Positions 51,097 through 60,403 of a stretch of 64,000 nt of DNA are shown piece after piece. This DNA comes from Microvirga sp. VF16. Its GTDB lineage: Bacteria > Pseudomonadota > Alphaproteobacteria > Rhizobiales > Beijerinckiaceae. The stretch is taken from the NCBI RefSeq assembly GCF_016864375.1, contig NZ_CP069355.1:1-64000 (forward strand), in the 5' to 3' direction. Position 1 is the first letter of the stretch. Every line of letters starts with the position of its first letter. The translations under genes and the position numbers were made by a program. The notes below the pieces were generated by a model that was not told the DNA's origin, ran no database searches, and saw only the letters and a program-made list of their open reading frames with translations.

Positions 51097-51681
51097 ATGG
51101 CGCGACCGCGAGAGTTCGACGAAGAGCGCGTTTTGGACGCCGTGATGGAGTCCTTCTGGCGCAACGGCTATGCGGGCACCTCCGCCCAAGATCTCGTCGA
51201 CGCCACCGGCCTCGGGCGCGGCAGCCTCTATGCAGCGTATGCCAACAAGAGTGGCCTCTTTGAGCAGGCCCTTCTTCGCTATCACAAGCGGGCGCAGGCC
51301 AATGCCGATCAGGTTCGACGGCCAGGGGCGCCGCTAAAGCGACTTCGGCAGTTTATGCAAGACATCGTTGATACCGATCTGGCGGCATCGGAGAAGCGGG
51401 GATGCCTCGCCACGAACAGCGCGATCGAGGTGGCTGGCCGCGAACCGGGGGTGGCCGACCTTGTGCGTCAGAACTTCCGCATCCTGATCAGGGGCATCGA
51501 GGACGCGATCCGGCGCGGACAGGTGGCAGGTGAAATTCGCTCAGATGTCGGCGCTGAAATCCTGGCCCTCTTCGTCTTCAACGCCGTGCAGGGACTGCGC
51601 GTGTTGGCGAGGATAGCCACCGTGCAAGACCGCAAAAAGGTGGCCGCGGTCATCGACCAGACATTGGCCGCGCTGACATAA
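51097..51681 (+). CDS. TetR-family transcriptional regulator
   Basis: A 194-residue regulator from the ATG at 51097 (MARPREFDEERVLDAVMESF). The DNA-binding domain is YAGTSAQDLVDATGLGRGSL followed by YAAYANKSGLFEQAL. The C-terminal ligand domain includes LAASEKRGCLATNSAIEVAG, typical of the TetR_C group seen in redox- or electrophile-responsive repressors such as NemR/AcuR. It probably represses itself and the dehydrogenase gene downstream through the shared operator. Confidence 0.88.
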   Translation: MARPREFDEERVLDAVMESFWRNGYAGTSAQDLVDATGLGRGSLYAAYANKSGLFEQALLRYHKRAQANADQVRRPGAPLKRLRQFMQDIVDTDLAASEKRGCLATNSAIEVAGREPGVADLVRQNFRILIRGIEDAIRRGQVAGEIRSDVGAEILALFVFNAVQGLRVLARIATVQDRKKVAAVIDQTLAALT

Positions 51682-51700
51682 GCGTGCGTTCTTTGGCCAG

Positions 51701-51723
51701 TTATGGAATTGCCGTTCAATAAT
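51701..51723. promoter_or_regulatory. Operator upstream of the dehydrogenase gene
   Basis: TTATGGAATTGCCGTTCAAT (51701-51720) plus AAT matches the operator at 51059-51081 at most positions, including the complete CGTTCAATAAT block. It lies about 38 bp before the ATG. Confidence 0.55.
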
Positions 51724-51760
51724 GTCTCGATCAACACTCCCATCACAACAGGAGCCTCCC

Positions 51761-52627
51761 ATGGCAGATCAGAACCGCGCTCTTTCGGTCGCCGTCCTCG
51801 GCACTGGCCTCATCGGCGCTGCCATTACGCGAAATCTCGCCCGCAAAGGCTTCAATGTTCGCGCGTGGAACCGGACTCCGGACAAGGCACGGGCGCTTGC
51901 GGCGGATGACGTCGAGCCGTTCGATCAGCCTGCCGAGGCTGTTCGCGACGCCGATGTCATTGTCACCGTGCTGAAGGACGGCCCCGCCGTGACCGAGGCC
52001 ATCACGGCGGCGCTGCCTGGCTTGCGCAAGGGGATTCTCTGGCTACAGCTCAGCACGGTCGGCAGCGAGGCAATCGACGCGCTTGCTGCCTTCGCCGAGA
52101 AACACGGGATTGTCTTCTACGACGCACCGGTTCAGGGCACACGTCAGCCGGCGGAGCAAGGCAAGCTGGTCATTCTCGCCTCCGGCTCCGAAGAGGGAAG
52201 GAAGATCGCTCAATCGGTTTTCGACGCCATCGGGCAGCGTACCCTTTGGGTGTCCGACAAACCGGGCGCCAGCAGCCGGCTCAAGCTCGCGCTGAATGCT
52301 TTCGTGTTCGCACTCACCCATGGCACGGCCGAAACCCTGGCGATTGCCAAGGCGCTCGGCGTCGATCCGGAGCTCGTGATCGAGGCCGTGACCGGCGGGC
52401 CGCTCGACAGCGGCTATTTCCAGGGCAAGGCCGCGGCGATCCTCAAGGGTGACTATACGACCAGTTTCTCCGTCAACAATGGCGTGAAGGACGCGCGGCT
52501 GGTGGTGGACGCTCTGGCCGGAACGGGCGTTAACGCGGACCTCGCGGCGGCCGGGCTTGCCCGTTTCCAGCGAGCGGTCGCTATCGGCCATGGCGACAAG
52601 GACATCGCTGCCTCATTCCTCGCCTGA
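51761..52627 (+). CDS. NAD(P)-binding dehydrogenase, 3-hydroxyisobutyrate dehydrogenase/imine reductase type
   Basis: A 288-residue enzyme from the ATG at 51761 (AGGAGCC upstream). The N-terminal Rossmann fold has VAVLGTGLIGAAITRNLARK and the NADP-type WNRTPDKA loop (Asn-Arg-Thr). The interdomain signature FYDAPVQGTRQPAEQGKL and the helix containing SSRLKLALNAFVF (catalytic Lys position) follow. It reduces or oxidises small hydroxy acids, imines or similar compounds. It is paired with a TetR regulator, as commonly seen for electrophile-inducible reductases. Confidence 0.82.
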   Translation: MADQNRALSVAVLGTGLIGAAITRNLARKGFNVRAWNRTPDKARALAADDVEPFDQPAEAVRDADVIVTVLKDGPAVTEAITAALPGLRKGILWLQLSTVGSEAIDALAAFAEKHGIVFYDAPVQGTRQPAEQGKLVILASGSEEGRKIAQSVFDAIGQRTLWVSDKPGASSRLKLALNAFVFALTHGTAETLAIAKALGVDPELVIEAVTGGPLDSGYFQGKAAAILKGDYTTSFSVNNGVKDARLVVDALAGTGVNADLAAAGLARFQRAVAIGHGDKDIAASFLA

Positions 52628-53355
52628 CGTGTGATCGCATGACCATGTCCGAACACCAGGCCAGATCGCCGGAGGTTGGGCGCGCTCGGATCGGTGGTAG
52701 CGGCCATTCCGGTCGTCGCGGCGACGCGAAGTTGGAACCGCCGCCCATCTCAGCGTGATGCATTCGCCAGGCGGTATCTTTTCCGGAGCAAGACCACAGA
52801 GTGTCGCGTTCACGATATCTACGAAGCCTGATCAGCCTCGTGGGATCAGAGGTGAACAGACCGCCAACGGCCAGGGCTGAGACATGCCGTCATCGCGAGA
52901 ATGGTCGCGCTCTTCCCAAGCCCAGTCCCCTCGTGCACGAGGGATTGTGGTGCAGCCGTCGCGAACGGTGCCCGGATGTGAGGCGATGCGGCGATAGAGC
53001 CGCATGATGCAATTGGGCTTGAGCCGCGGATCCGAGGACACGATCAGGTTTCTGCCGAAACGGCAGAAGAGTTCATCGGAAAGGACCAGTGTGCCCCATT
53101 GATCCAATCACTCACATGCGAGGCCGTTGGGGAACCTCATCAGTACCATTCCTCGTCCCTTCGTTTGAGATAATCGACCCAAAAAGGACAAGCTGACTAT
53201 CTGTGAGCCGGGGACAGCAAGAACACTCTCTAGAGAAGGATGAATTTAGAAGATCTAACTCTTGAACCCAGGCTCATGACCACGTTAGATGCTTTCGCAG
53301 AATGCAAGTCTTCTCTTAGTTTATCCGGAGCCCATCGGCCCCATCACCAAAATCC
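52628..53355. other. Intergenic stretch, no clear gene
   Basis: About 730 bp. The minus strand at 52960-53107 begins MDQWGTLVLSDELFCRFGRN and looks protein-like for about 45 codons before decaying, so a gene fragment is possible. Nothing else is recognisable. Confidence 0.3.
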
Positions 53356-53562
53356 GTCACCAGCATCGATGTGACCGCGGCCGATGCCCTGACGGAGCTT
53401 GACGAGGTATTGCTGGCGGAAGGCGTCGAGCCCCGGTTTGCCGAGCTGAAGGATCCCGTCAAGGACAAGCTGAGGGGGGTCGGGCTGTTCGATCCCTTCG
53501 GCGAGACGCGGTTCTTTCCCACGATCGACGCGGCCGTGTCGCGATACCACGAAACGACATGA
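53356..53562 (+). pseudogene. SulP transporter STAS-domain fragment
   Basis: The frame VTSIDVTAADALTELDEVLL, FAELKDPVKDKLRGVGLFD and ETRFFPTIDAAVSRY is the C-terminal STAS domain of SulP sulfate-permease-type anion transporters. The membrane part is absent upstream, so this is a 5'-truncated remnant. Confidence 0.75.
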
Positions 53563-53574
53563 AGGGGCTTGTCC

Positions 53575-54213
53575 ATGCCTGTCGAGATCGAGCGCAAGTT
53601 CCTGGTCACACACGATGGATGGCGTACGCCGGAGCCCGGCCAGCGCTATCATCAGGGCTACCTCTGCAAGGGTGAGATCACCGTCCGGGTTCGGCGCGCC
53701 GCTTTTCATGCCTTTCTCACCGTCAAGGGGGGCGGCAGCGGTCGCATCCGGCCCGAATTCGAGTACGAAATCCCGGTCGACGAGGCGGAGGAGCTGCTCA
53801 AACTCTGCCGCCAGCCGCTGATCGAGAAGGTGCGCCACGAGGTTTGGCACGCCGGCATGGTGTGGCATGTGGACGAGTTCGCCGGCGAGAATGCCGGCCT
53901 CGTCCTCGCCGAGGTGGAGCTCAGTCATCCCGACCAATCGGTGGTGCTGCCCGATTGGATCGGCGAGGAGGTGACGTCGGATGAACGCTACCGCAACTCG
54001 CGCCTCGCTGATGCACCGCAAGGAGACGGCCTCAGCGGGCGGCCACCGGAGCATCGTCCTCCCTGGAATGAGCGGAGCGGGTGCGCCGCTCCCACGGGAG
54101 CGTTGGCGAATATTGTTCGGACCATGACAAAGTTGACGGGACAGGACGATGCGGGCGGCGCTTCTGCCCCGGGAAAGTGGAAGGACGCTCGACAGGAAGG
54201 CAGTGCCCCATGA
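53575..54213 (+). CDS. CYTH-domain protein (triphosphate-tunnel type)
   Basis: A 212-residue protein from the ATG at 53575. The ExExK motif is VEIERKFLV, followed by RVRRAAFHAFLTVKGGGSG, FEYEIPVDEAEELLKLC, HEVWHAGMVWHVDEFAGENA and LVLAEVELSHPDQ, the acidic/basic tunnel residues of inorganic triphosphatases. The CYTH fold ends near residue 145; the last 65 residues are not conserved. It overlaps the next gene by 4 bp. Confidence 0.85.
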   Translation: MPVEIERKFLVTHDGWRTPEPGQRYHQGYLCKGEITVRVRRAAFHAFLTVKGGGSGRIRPEFEYEIPVDEAEELLKLCRQPLIEKVRHEVWHAGMVWHVDEFAGENAGLVLAEVELSHPDQSVVLPDWIGEEVTSDERYRNSRLADAPQGDGLSGRPPEHRPPWNERSGCAAPTGALANIVRTMTKLTGQDDAGGASAPGKWKDARQEGSAP

Positions 54214-54548
54214 AGCGGGAGACAGTATCAAAGAACGGAATGAAGCTTGAGGAACTGAGGGCCAAGGCCGTTCGCCGCGGCGACAAGTTGGCCACCACGC
54301 TTCGCAAGCTGGCGGCCAAAGGTGACCCGAACGGTACTTCGGTCGAATCTCTCCTGAAGGAACTGGAGCAGGTATTGCCACAGCTGCGCCAGCTCGCGGA
54401 CCAGCAGGATGGCCTGCCGGCGAATCGGGATGCGAGACGAGTTGAGAGGGCCTCGGCGCAGGCTAGGCATGCGCGCCCAGGTTCACCAAAATCGAGGAGC
54501 CGAAAGGACAAACGGCAGCCGGTCTCGGATCCGGCCGTTGCGGAATAG
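54210..54548 (+). CDS. Small basic hypothetical protein
   Basis: A 112-residue protein starting at the ATG overlapping the CYTH gene stop. Charged helices (KLEELRAKAVRRGDKLATTL; LLKELEQVLPQLRQLADQQ) precede a basic disordered tail. Function unknown; it could act with the CYTH protein because the genes are coupled. Confidence 0.55.
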   Translation: MKRETVSKNGMKLEELRAKAVRRGDKLATTLRKLAAKGDPNGTSVESLLKELEQVLPQLRQLADQQDGLPANRDARRVERASAQARHARPGSPKSRSRKDKRQPVSDPAVAE

Positions 54549-55232
54549 TGTTGGACATCAAGTAGTCGACGTACCGAGGCAGAGCTGAGGCCTCGCGTCC
54601 AGCCGACATGGATTCCGTGGATCTTCATGGGAGGGAGCCACGGCCTCAGCTCCCGGGCGGGCGGCTGGCACACAAGGCCGATAGCGCTGGATCGGACCAG
54701 TCCTGGAAGGCGCTGCAGCAGGCCGTCACTTCAGCACCTCGCCCATCCTTGAGGCCCACGTCAAGGGGGCCGTCGTCCCCACCGTTGCGCATTTACTCGC
54801 ACGCTCGCAAGGTGAGGGTTAGGAGAACCCCGTGAGGCGGCGAGTTGGGCCGCGCCGGACGATGCTCCCCATGGGTCCCTCTTCAGGAGACCATAGGCGC
54901 CAAGAGCGAGCGGGATGAGATTGGAGATCCTTCTGCATCCTTCGTGCGATCGGAAGGCCGACGGGTCTCTGCATTACGGAAGATCGTAGGGGATGCGCCC
55001 GGTTCGAATGAAACCACCCCAGCTGAGGCGGTGTCTGGGCCATTAGATGGAATGGGAAGAACTGCGCTGCCGTCCGGTCAGGTTCTGTCACAATTTCCGA
55101 CAGGGGACGGAAAGATTGACACTGCCGGCGCTCGATCGGGAGCAGATCTTGCGCTGGCCCAACAAGTCCCTGCGCCAGCGGCTGATCCTGGGAGCAACAG
55201 CAATGCTGCGCTACCTGCGCCATGGGCGTGCC
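54549..55232. other. Intergenic stretch, no clear gene
   Basis: About 680 bp with several short overlapping frames, none convincing. Composition is mixed, and remnants of rearranged genes are likely given the truncated phnN that follows. Confidence 0.3.
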
Positions 55233-55640
55233 TCACTTCGTCGTGTCGGCTTTGGCAATGAGCATAGCGAGAAGGCGCTCGCCAGCACTCTCGGAGGAAC
55301 CCGAATTGTCGATCTGCAGCACATCGTCACCGTCGACACTTTGCTGTTCACTGCGGGCAAGACACTGCCGGATGCTCTCCAGGCCTTCGCGTCCCTGCCT
55401 GGCCAGACGGTGCGCGAGGATGTCCATAGGCGCGGTCACGTTGACGACAAGCACTTGCGGGTAACGCTGTCGCGCTTCGGCCAAGATGGCGCGCGAGCCG
55501 TTGGCGACGACGACGTTGCTGCGCTCGAGCCACTCGTTGATGGCCGAGGGGAGTCCATAGGACAGGCCATGGGCCTGCCAATGCAGCGCGAAGGCCCCTT
55601 CGCGAACCGGCCGCTGGAAATGTCGCCTGTGGTCTTGGCG
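55233..55640 (-). pseudogene. phnN: PhnN (ribose 1,5-bisphosphokinase) fragment
   Basis: The minus strand encodes REGAFALHWQAHGLSYGLPS, ERSNVVVANGSRAILAEARQ and LQIDNSGSSESAGERLLAML, which match the middle and end of PhnN kinases of phosphonate breakdown. The N-terminal P-loop is missing, so it cannot be active. Another phosphonate-type gene (PEP mutase family) lies at 62573. Confidence 0.75.
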
Positions 55641-56008
55641 CAACCGTGCACGCCGTCGATTGGGTTGACTCACAACCTTCCGGAGAGGCCCCTCTCAATG
55701 GCTTCCCACAAACTCTCCTCTCTCGTGGTCCCCATCAGAACCCTCTGAACAGATCCTGCGCACCTCACCTCCTTGTTCTCTTCCAGGGAAGGAGGAATGG
55801 ACAGAAAAACTTTTTCTCCAGAGTGCCCGAGCCATGCTTCGTGCGTACTCCGATTAACGATTGATGACAGCAACATGCATCGTGGGCATGCCTGCCTCAG
55901 TTTGAGCAGCACTGCTCATGTGTGAAGCGCACCGATATAGATGTTGCACGGCACGCCTAAGAACCACAGGCGCCCACCCTCACACCAGCGAACGGACAGG
56001 AGTTCCAG
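55641..56008. other. Intergenic stretch before the DUF1127 gene
   Basis: No gene recognised. ACAGGAG just before 56009 is the ribosome-binding site of the small gene that follows. Its promoter must lie here. Confidence 0.3.
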
Positions 56009-56164
56009 ATGTTCGTGTCCCAGATCCTTGCTCAGATCCGTGCTTACATGCGTTACCGCGAGACGGTCACCGAGCTGTCTCGGCTCTCCGATCGTGAACT
56101 CGATGACCTCGGCATCCGGCGTTTCCAGATCGACAGCATCGCTCGACGAGCCACGGCCGCCTAA
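56009..56164 (+). CDS. DUF1127 small protein
   Basis: A 51-residue peptide: MFVSQILAQIRAYMRYRETV then LSRLSDRELDDLGIRRFQID. The L-x-x-L-D-R-L-D-D-I/L-G-I-R pattern defines DUF1127 (YjiS-like). In alphaproteobacteria such arginine-rich peptides influence RNA turnover and phosphate or carbon metabolism. CAGGAG precedes the ATG with good spacing. Confidence 0.8.
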   Translation: MFVSQILAQIRAYMRYRETVTELSRLSDRELDDLGIRRFQIDSIARRATAA

Positions 56165-56503
56165 CGTTCTGCTGCACCGCGGCGCATGTACGCCCGTTCC
56201 TCACCAGGCGTTTGCGTTCACGGATGACATGCACCACCCACGAACGCCCCTTTCCCGCTCTCTTCCAGAGGACAACACCAGCGCAAGGGTTCTGGTCGGA
56301 TCGTCTCATTGCGGGCCATTGTGCAGTTGATCTTTCGAGGATTCTTCAGCTCCAGCCGAGGACAGAATCGTCACATCAACGAAACGCAACGGGATCTGGC
56401 GGAAAAGACGGCACGGCAGACACCCGACGTGACGGGTCCGGTCCTCCTCTGTCACCCAGTGCCAGTTGCCAACTCGCCTCTTCGTGCAACAGAGCGCTCC
56501 CAC
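56165..56503. other. Intergenic stretch between DUF1127 gene and MFS gene
   Basis: About 340 bp between genes of opposite strand. No gene is recognised and no strong hairpin terminator was noticed. Confidence 0.3.
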
Positions 56504-58132
56504 TCAGGTCCTGCCGAAGTGAGGCTTGAGCGGCATGTCGTCGTGCACCCGTACGGTCTGCCGTTCGATCTTGTGGTGGATCTTGGGTGGGTCATCGTCC
56601 CTGTGCAAGGCTTCCAGGCGCGCCACAATCTCAGCGTCGGCATGCGTCTGCCTCTGATTGTGGCGCACGTATTCGACCCACGTGGGGACGTGGTAACTCT
56701 CGGTCCATAGTTGGGGCTCTTCCAGGTCGCGCAGAAGCGCCCATTGCCTGGCCCCATCGCGAAGTCGGGCTCTTCGCCGCGCGGCCATCACGCTGAGGAA
56801 TTCTGTAACGTCTTTTTGATCAATGCGATAATCGACCATCACCATGATCGGTCCGCTGCGCGGGCGCAGGTCAAGCTGCAGCGCCGGTTCGCTGAATGTG
56901 TTGGTCGGATCGAGATTGAGGGTCTCAAAATCCGGTTGGCGCAGAACAAGGCCGATCAGGCCACCGACGACAAGAACAAGGCTCGCAATGAACAAGGCGC
57001 CGGAAACGCCCTGCGCGTCCGCCACCTCGCCCCAGAGCCAGCTGCCCGCCGCCATGCCGCCAAACGACGCTGTTTGATAGAGAGACAAGGCTCGTCCAAC
57101 CACCCACCGGGGCGTCGAAAGCTGAACCGTCACGTTAAACAGCGACCAGGCCTGCACCCACGCCATACCAGCCGGCAGGAGAAGCAGGCAGCTCAGCCAA
57201 ACGTGTTTGCTCCAGGCCAGACAGACGCAGCTGATGGCCAGCGCAAAGAAAGCGCCGCGAACGACCCATTCATTGCTGAGAACATCCCGAACCCATCCGA
57301 TGAGAAGCGCGCCGCCAATCGCCCCGAGGCCGAAGAACCCGAGCATGATGCCGTAGGTGATCGCCGTGCCCGCGACCTGCTCCCGGGCCACGAGGGGCAG
57401 CAGAGCCAGAATGACGACGGCGGTGAGACCGAACACGAAACTCCGACCCATCACCGTGAGCAGGTTTGGCGACAACAGCACGTAGCGGAAGCCTGCGGCC
57501 ATCGCACTCCTGAACGATTCCCGCGGCAGCAAGTTTTGCGCTGGTTCCGTCTTCCACTGCCAAAGCGCGATGATAAGGGCGAGATAACACAAGACATTGA
57601 ACAGAAACGCAAAGGCCGCACCAGCTGTTGCGACGATGAGGCCACCGATCGCCGGTCCGATGCTGCGCATGAGATTGTAGCTCATGCTGTTGAGGGCCAC
57701 CGCGCCGGGCAAGTGTTGCCGGGGAAGAATATCGCCCATCGAGGCGTACCAGGATGGGTCATGCAGCGCCCAACCGCAGCCGATCAGGAAGGTCAGGCTC
57801 AACAGCATCCAGGGTGTCAAGGCGCCGGCATAGGCGAGAAAGGCCAGGGAAGCAGAGACGCCTAACATCAGCAGTTGCGCCACCAGCATGATCCGCCGGC
57901 GATCAAAGTTGTCCGCGAGCGCTCCTGCGGCGAGCGAAAACATCATCACCGGGAGTGTGGCCGATGCGTGGACGAGGGCCACCATCTCATGGGACGTGGT
58001 AAGGCTCGTCATCAGCCACGCGGCTCCCACGCCCTCGACCAGGCTGCCCAGGTTTGAAACCAGAGACGCTGACCAGAGGGAACGGAAGGTCTTATACTGA
58101 AACAGGACCAGCGGAGATGTTCGCTTCGGCAT
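56504..58132 (-). CDS. MFS exporter (EntS-like) with C-terminal monooxygenase-like domain
   Basis: A 542-residue protein. Residues 1-410 form a 10-12 helix MFS transporter of the MFS_3/EntS group: FRSLWSASLVSNLGSLVEGV, AAGALADNFDRRRIMLVAQL (motif A region), HDPSWYASMGDILPRQHLPG, and LGFFGLGAIGGALLIGWVRD. Residues about 430-530 (IMVMVDYRIDQKDVTEFLSV, then REL-like QWALLRDLEEPQLWTESYHV) resemble a dimeric alpha-beta barrel (antibiotic biosynthesis monooxygenase-like). The fusion is known in this group; the substrate is unknown, possibly siderophores or drugs. Confidence 0.85.
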   Translation of the reverse strand: MPKRTSPLVLFQYKTFRSLWSASLVSNLGSLVEGVGAAWLMTSLTTSHEMVALVHASATLPVMMFSLAAGALADNFDRRRIMLVAQLLMLGVSASLAFLAYAGALTPWMLLSLTFLIGCGWALHDPSWYASMGDILPRQHLPGAVALNSMSYNLMRSIGPAIGGLIVATAGAAFAFLFNVLCYLALIIALWQWKTEPAQNLLPRESFRSAMAAGFRYVLLSPNLLTVMGRSFVFGLTAVVILALLPLVAREQVAGTAITYGIMLGFFGLGAIGGALLIGWVRDVLSNEWVVRGAFFALAISCVCLAWSKHVWLSCLLLLPAGMAWVQAWSLFNVTVQLSTPRWVVGRALSLYQTASFGGMAAGSWLWGEVADAQGVSGALFIASLVLVVGGLIGLVLRQPDFETLNLDPTNTFSEPALQLDLRPRSGPIMVMVDYRIDQKDVTEFLSVMAARRRARLRDGARQWALLRDLEEPQLWTESYHVPTWVEYVRHNQRQTHADAEIVARLEALHRDDDPPKIHHKIERQTVRVHDDMPLKPHFGRT

Positions 58133-59379
58133 GGTGAGTGGACTTTGTCATGAAATCGTGTTGGCGCAACACGAGCCTCTGGGATGGTGTTGAGAACAGT
58201 GCCGGATTAGCACTCATTCCGAACTCAGCACGTGTCTGCCGAGGGCATTTCTACTTGATCTTTCCTCGGCATGTTTCCCCGCATAACGCTCAGTTGCCGA
58301 CCAGTTTGCAAGCCGATGAAACCCTCGGGCGCGCAGTGTCTGGCGAGCGAGGGCGCGAGACAGGACGATGAGTTCTCAAGATGTCATTCGCGCCACACCG
58401 GACCGCCCCTTGAACAGCGCTGCATGGGCGCACTGCTCGCTCTCGAATAGGTGTGGGTTCTAACGCTCGGACATACCGAGCCGGATTGAGAAGGCTTGTG
58501 ACGGTGCGTCAGCGTCCTGGAGAGCCAGGACAGGCCAAGAGGCGTCGCAGGCGTTCTACGAGAGACAATCTAATCGTCATGTGGGACATCGGGGATCTGC
58601 GGAAGCGAGAGGAAGTCATGGGTGGAGGCATGCAAGCGTCTCCGGGAGGTCAGTGATTTCTGGCACGAATACTGCCGTATCGGCCAAAGGCCGTCTAGCT
58701 TGTGGATATGCGTTGACGCCAAATTTTTATTTGCATTGCCCCTCTTGACAGTGAGCCTCCTGCCTTATTCGCCTGAGGGGCCATGCAACATGCCTCCTGA
58801 AAGAGCTGCACCAAGGGCATACTTTTGATAGAGCGGCCGACAAGCCGAAGAAATTGCTCCCTCAGTTTCTGTAGCCACTGTGGTGGTGACGCACCTTCTA
58901 ATCTGTCCCACGGTGTGAAGGCGTCAGAATACTATCAACTCCGAAGGTCGGCCGCATTTGGTGACACGGGAGTCTCATCGGGTACACCGCATGCTGCAGC
59001 GCGATGCGGACCTTCGAGCAACGCGCCAACGGCACCAGTGCGGCCACTTCATACGTCGGCTGAGAAACGCCGCGGCCGCATTCCATCAAATGCTGCTGCG
59101 GGTCATGGGTTGCGAACATACAGCTGTCGTGACTTATGGCAGTTGAGAGCACAAGTAGAGGACGGTGAACGCGGATGAAGTGACAGAGATCACGAGACAA
59201 AGATCAATGACCGTTCGTGGCCGATTGTTCACAATGCGGTTCACCATGACATCTCCTGAAAGGTCGGGGTTTAACGGATGCTCTTCACAGACGCGCAACA
59301 CTCAATGGGGTGCGCGTGTGGGAGCCGCGGCGGACCACGCTGCCGATGACCTCGTCTCCCCACACAAGGCCGTCGCTGC
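58133..59379. other. 1.2-kb stretch without a recognisable gene
   Basis: Only short, unconvincing frames occur on either strand. It lies between the MFS gene start and the left end of the IS630 element, and would include the MFS promoter. Probably decayed sequence. Confidence 0.35.
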
Positions 59380-59435
59380 TAAGTAGGTCTCCATAAGAGT
59401 TGCAACGGGAGAGCTGCGGGTGTTTCCTTGGGAGC

Positions 59436-60344
59436 ATGCAACACCATGATCACTCTCCCGGGACGGGGCTCGACGAGGCGGATCGCAAGCGGCTGGCCGC
59501 AGCTCTTGCTGGCGCCCGTGAGGCCCGTGTGTATCGCCGCCTCGAGGCGCTGCTGTTGGTGGCCGAGGGCCATTCTATGGCCGAGGCGGCCCGCCGCTGC
59601 CGGGTCAACCGCTCCAGCGTCCACCGCTGGCTGGCGCAGTACCGGGCCGAGCACCAGACCACGGCACTGATCGACCGGCCGCGCAGCGGGCGTCCACGCC
59701 GTCACCCGAGGCTCACGCCGCAGCGGCTGGCGGCGGCCCTGGCACGCGACCCACGCCGCTGCGGCTACCAGGCCACGAGCTGGACGGTGCCGCTTCTGGC
59801 GCACGACCTCGCCGTGAAGGGCATCGCCGTCAGCCCCCGGACGCTGCGGCGGCGGCTGCACGAGGCCGGCTATCGCTGGAAGCGCCCGCGCTACGTCTAT
59901 GTCGAGCGCGCGCCTCATCTGCAGAAAAAGGGGCATCGCCCGACGTCTGAAGGCCGGCTGGCACCGGGGCGATCGGCTGCTGTGCCTCGACTGGACGCTG
60001 CTGCGGCTGTTTCCACCCCTGCGGGCGACCTGGGCGCTCAAGGGCACCCAGGCGGTCGTGCCGATCACCGGCCGCAATGCCAAGCGGGTGCGGTTTGGGG
60101 CGATCGACTTGCGAAGCGCGCGCCGGGTGGTGCTGATCCGCACCCGCGCCGGTCAGGCCGATGCCCGGGCGTTCCTGTGCGCGTTGCGACGCCGCTACCG
60201 CCGTGCCGGCTGGCTCTGGCTGCTGAGCGACCGGGCCAGCGCCCACACCGCCCCGCAGACCCAAGCGCTGGCAACCCGGTTGCGCATCCGGTTCGTGTGG
60301 CTGCCCAGGCAAACACCCGAACTGAGCCCAATGGATCAGAAGCT
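59436..60344 (+). pseudogene. IS630 transposase, N-terminal part (frameshifted, interrupted)
   Basis: The first frame encodes the helix-turn-helix (LLVAEGHSMAEAARRCRVNR, VHRWLAQYRAEHQTTALIDR). A shift at AAAAAGGGG (about 59925-59935) leads into the DDE domain (GIARRLKAGWHRGDRLLCLD; ATWALKGTQAVVPITGRNAK; LLSDRASAHTAP; LPRQTPELSPMDQ). The frameshift could be programmed, as in some IS630 members. The frame is then cut at 60344 by the IS110-family insertion. Confidence 0.78.
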
Positions 60345-60403
60345 ATGGGGATACGGCGAGGACAGTGCATCATCGCCGGCGGAGCCAGCCAAAGGAGCGC
60401 CCC

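Noticed and set aside
56711..57865. A 384-codon plus-strand frame opposite the MFS gene
   Set aside because: Charged low-complexity shadow of membrane-protein coding DNA.
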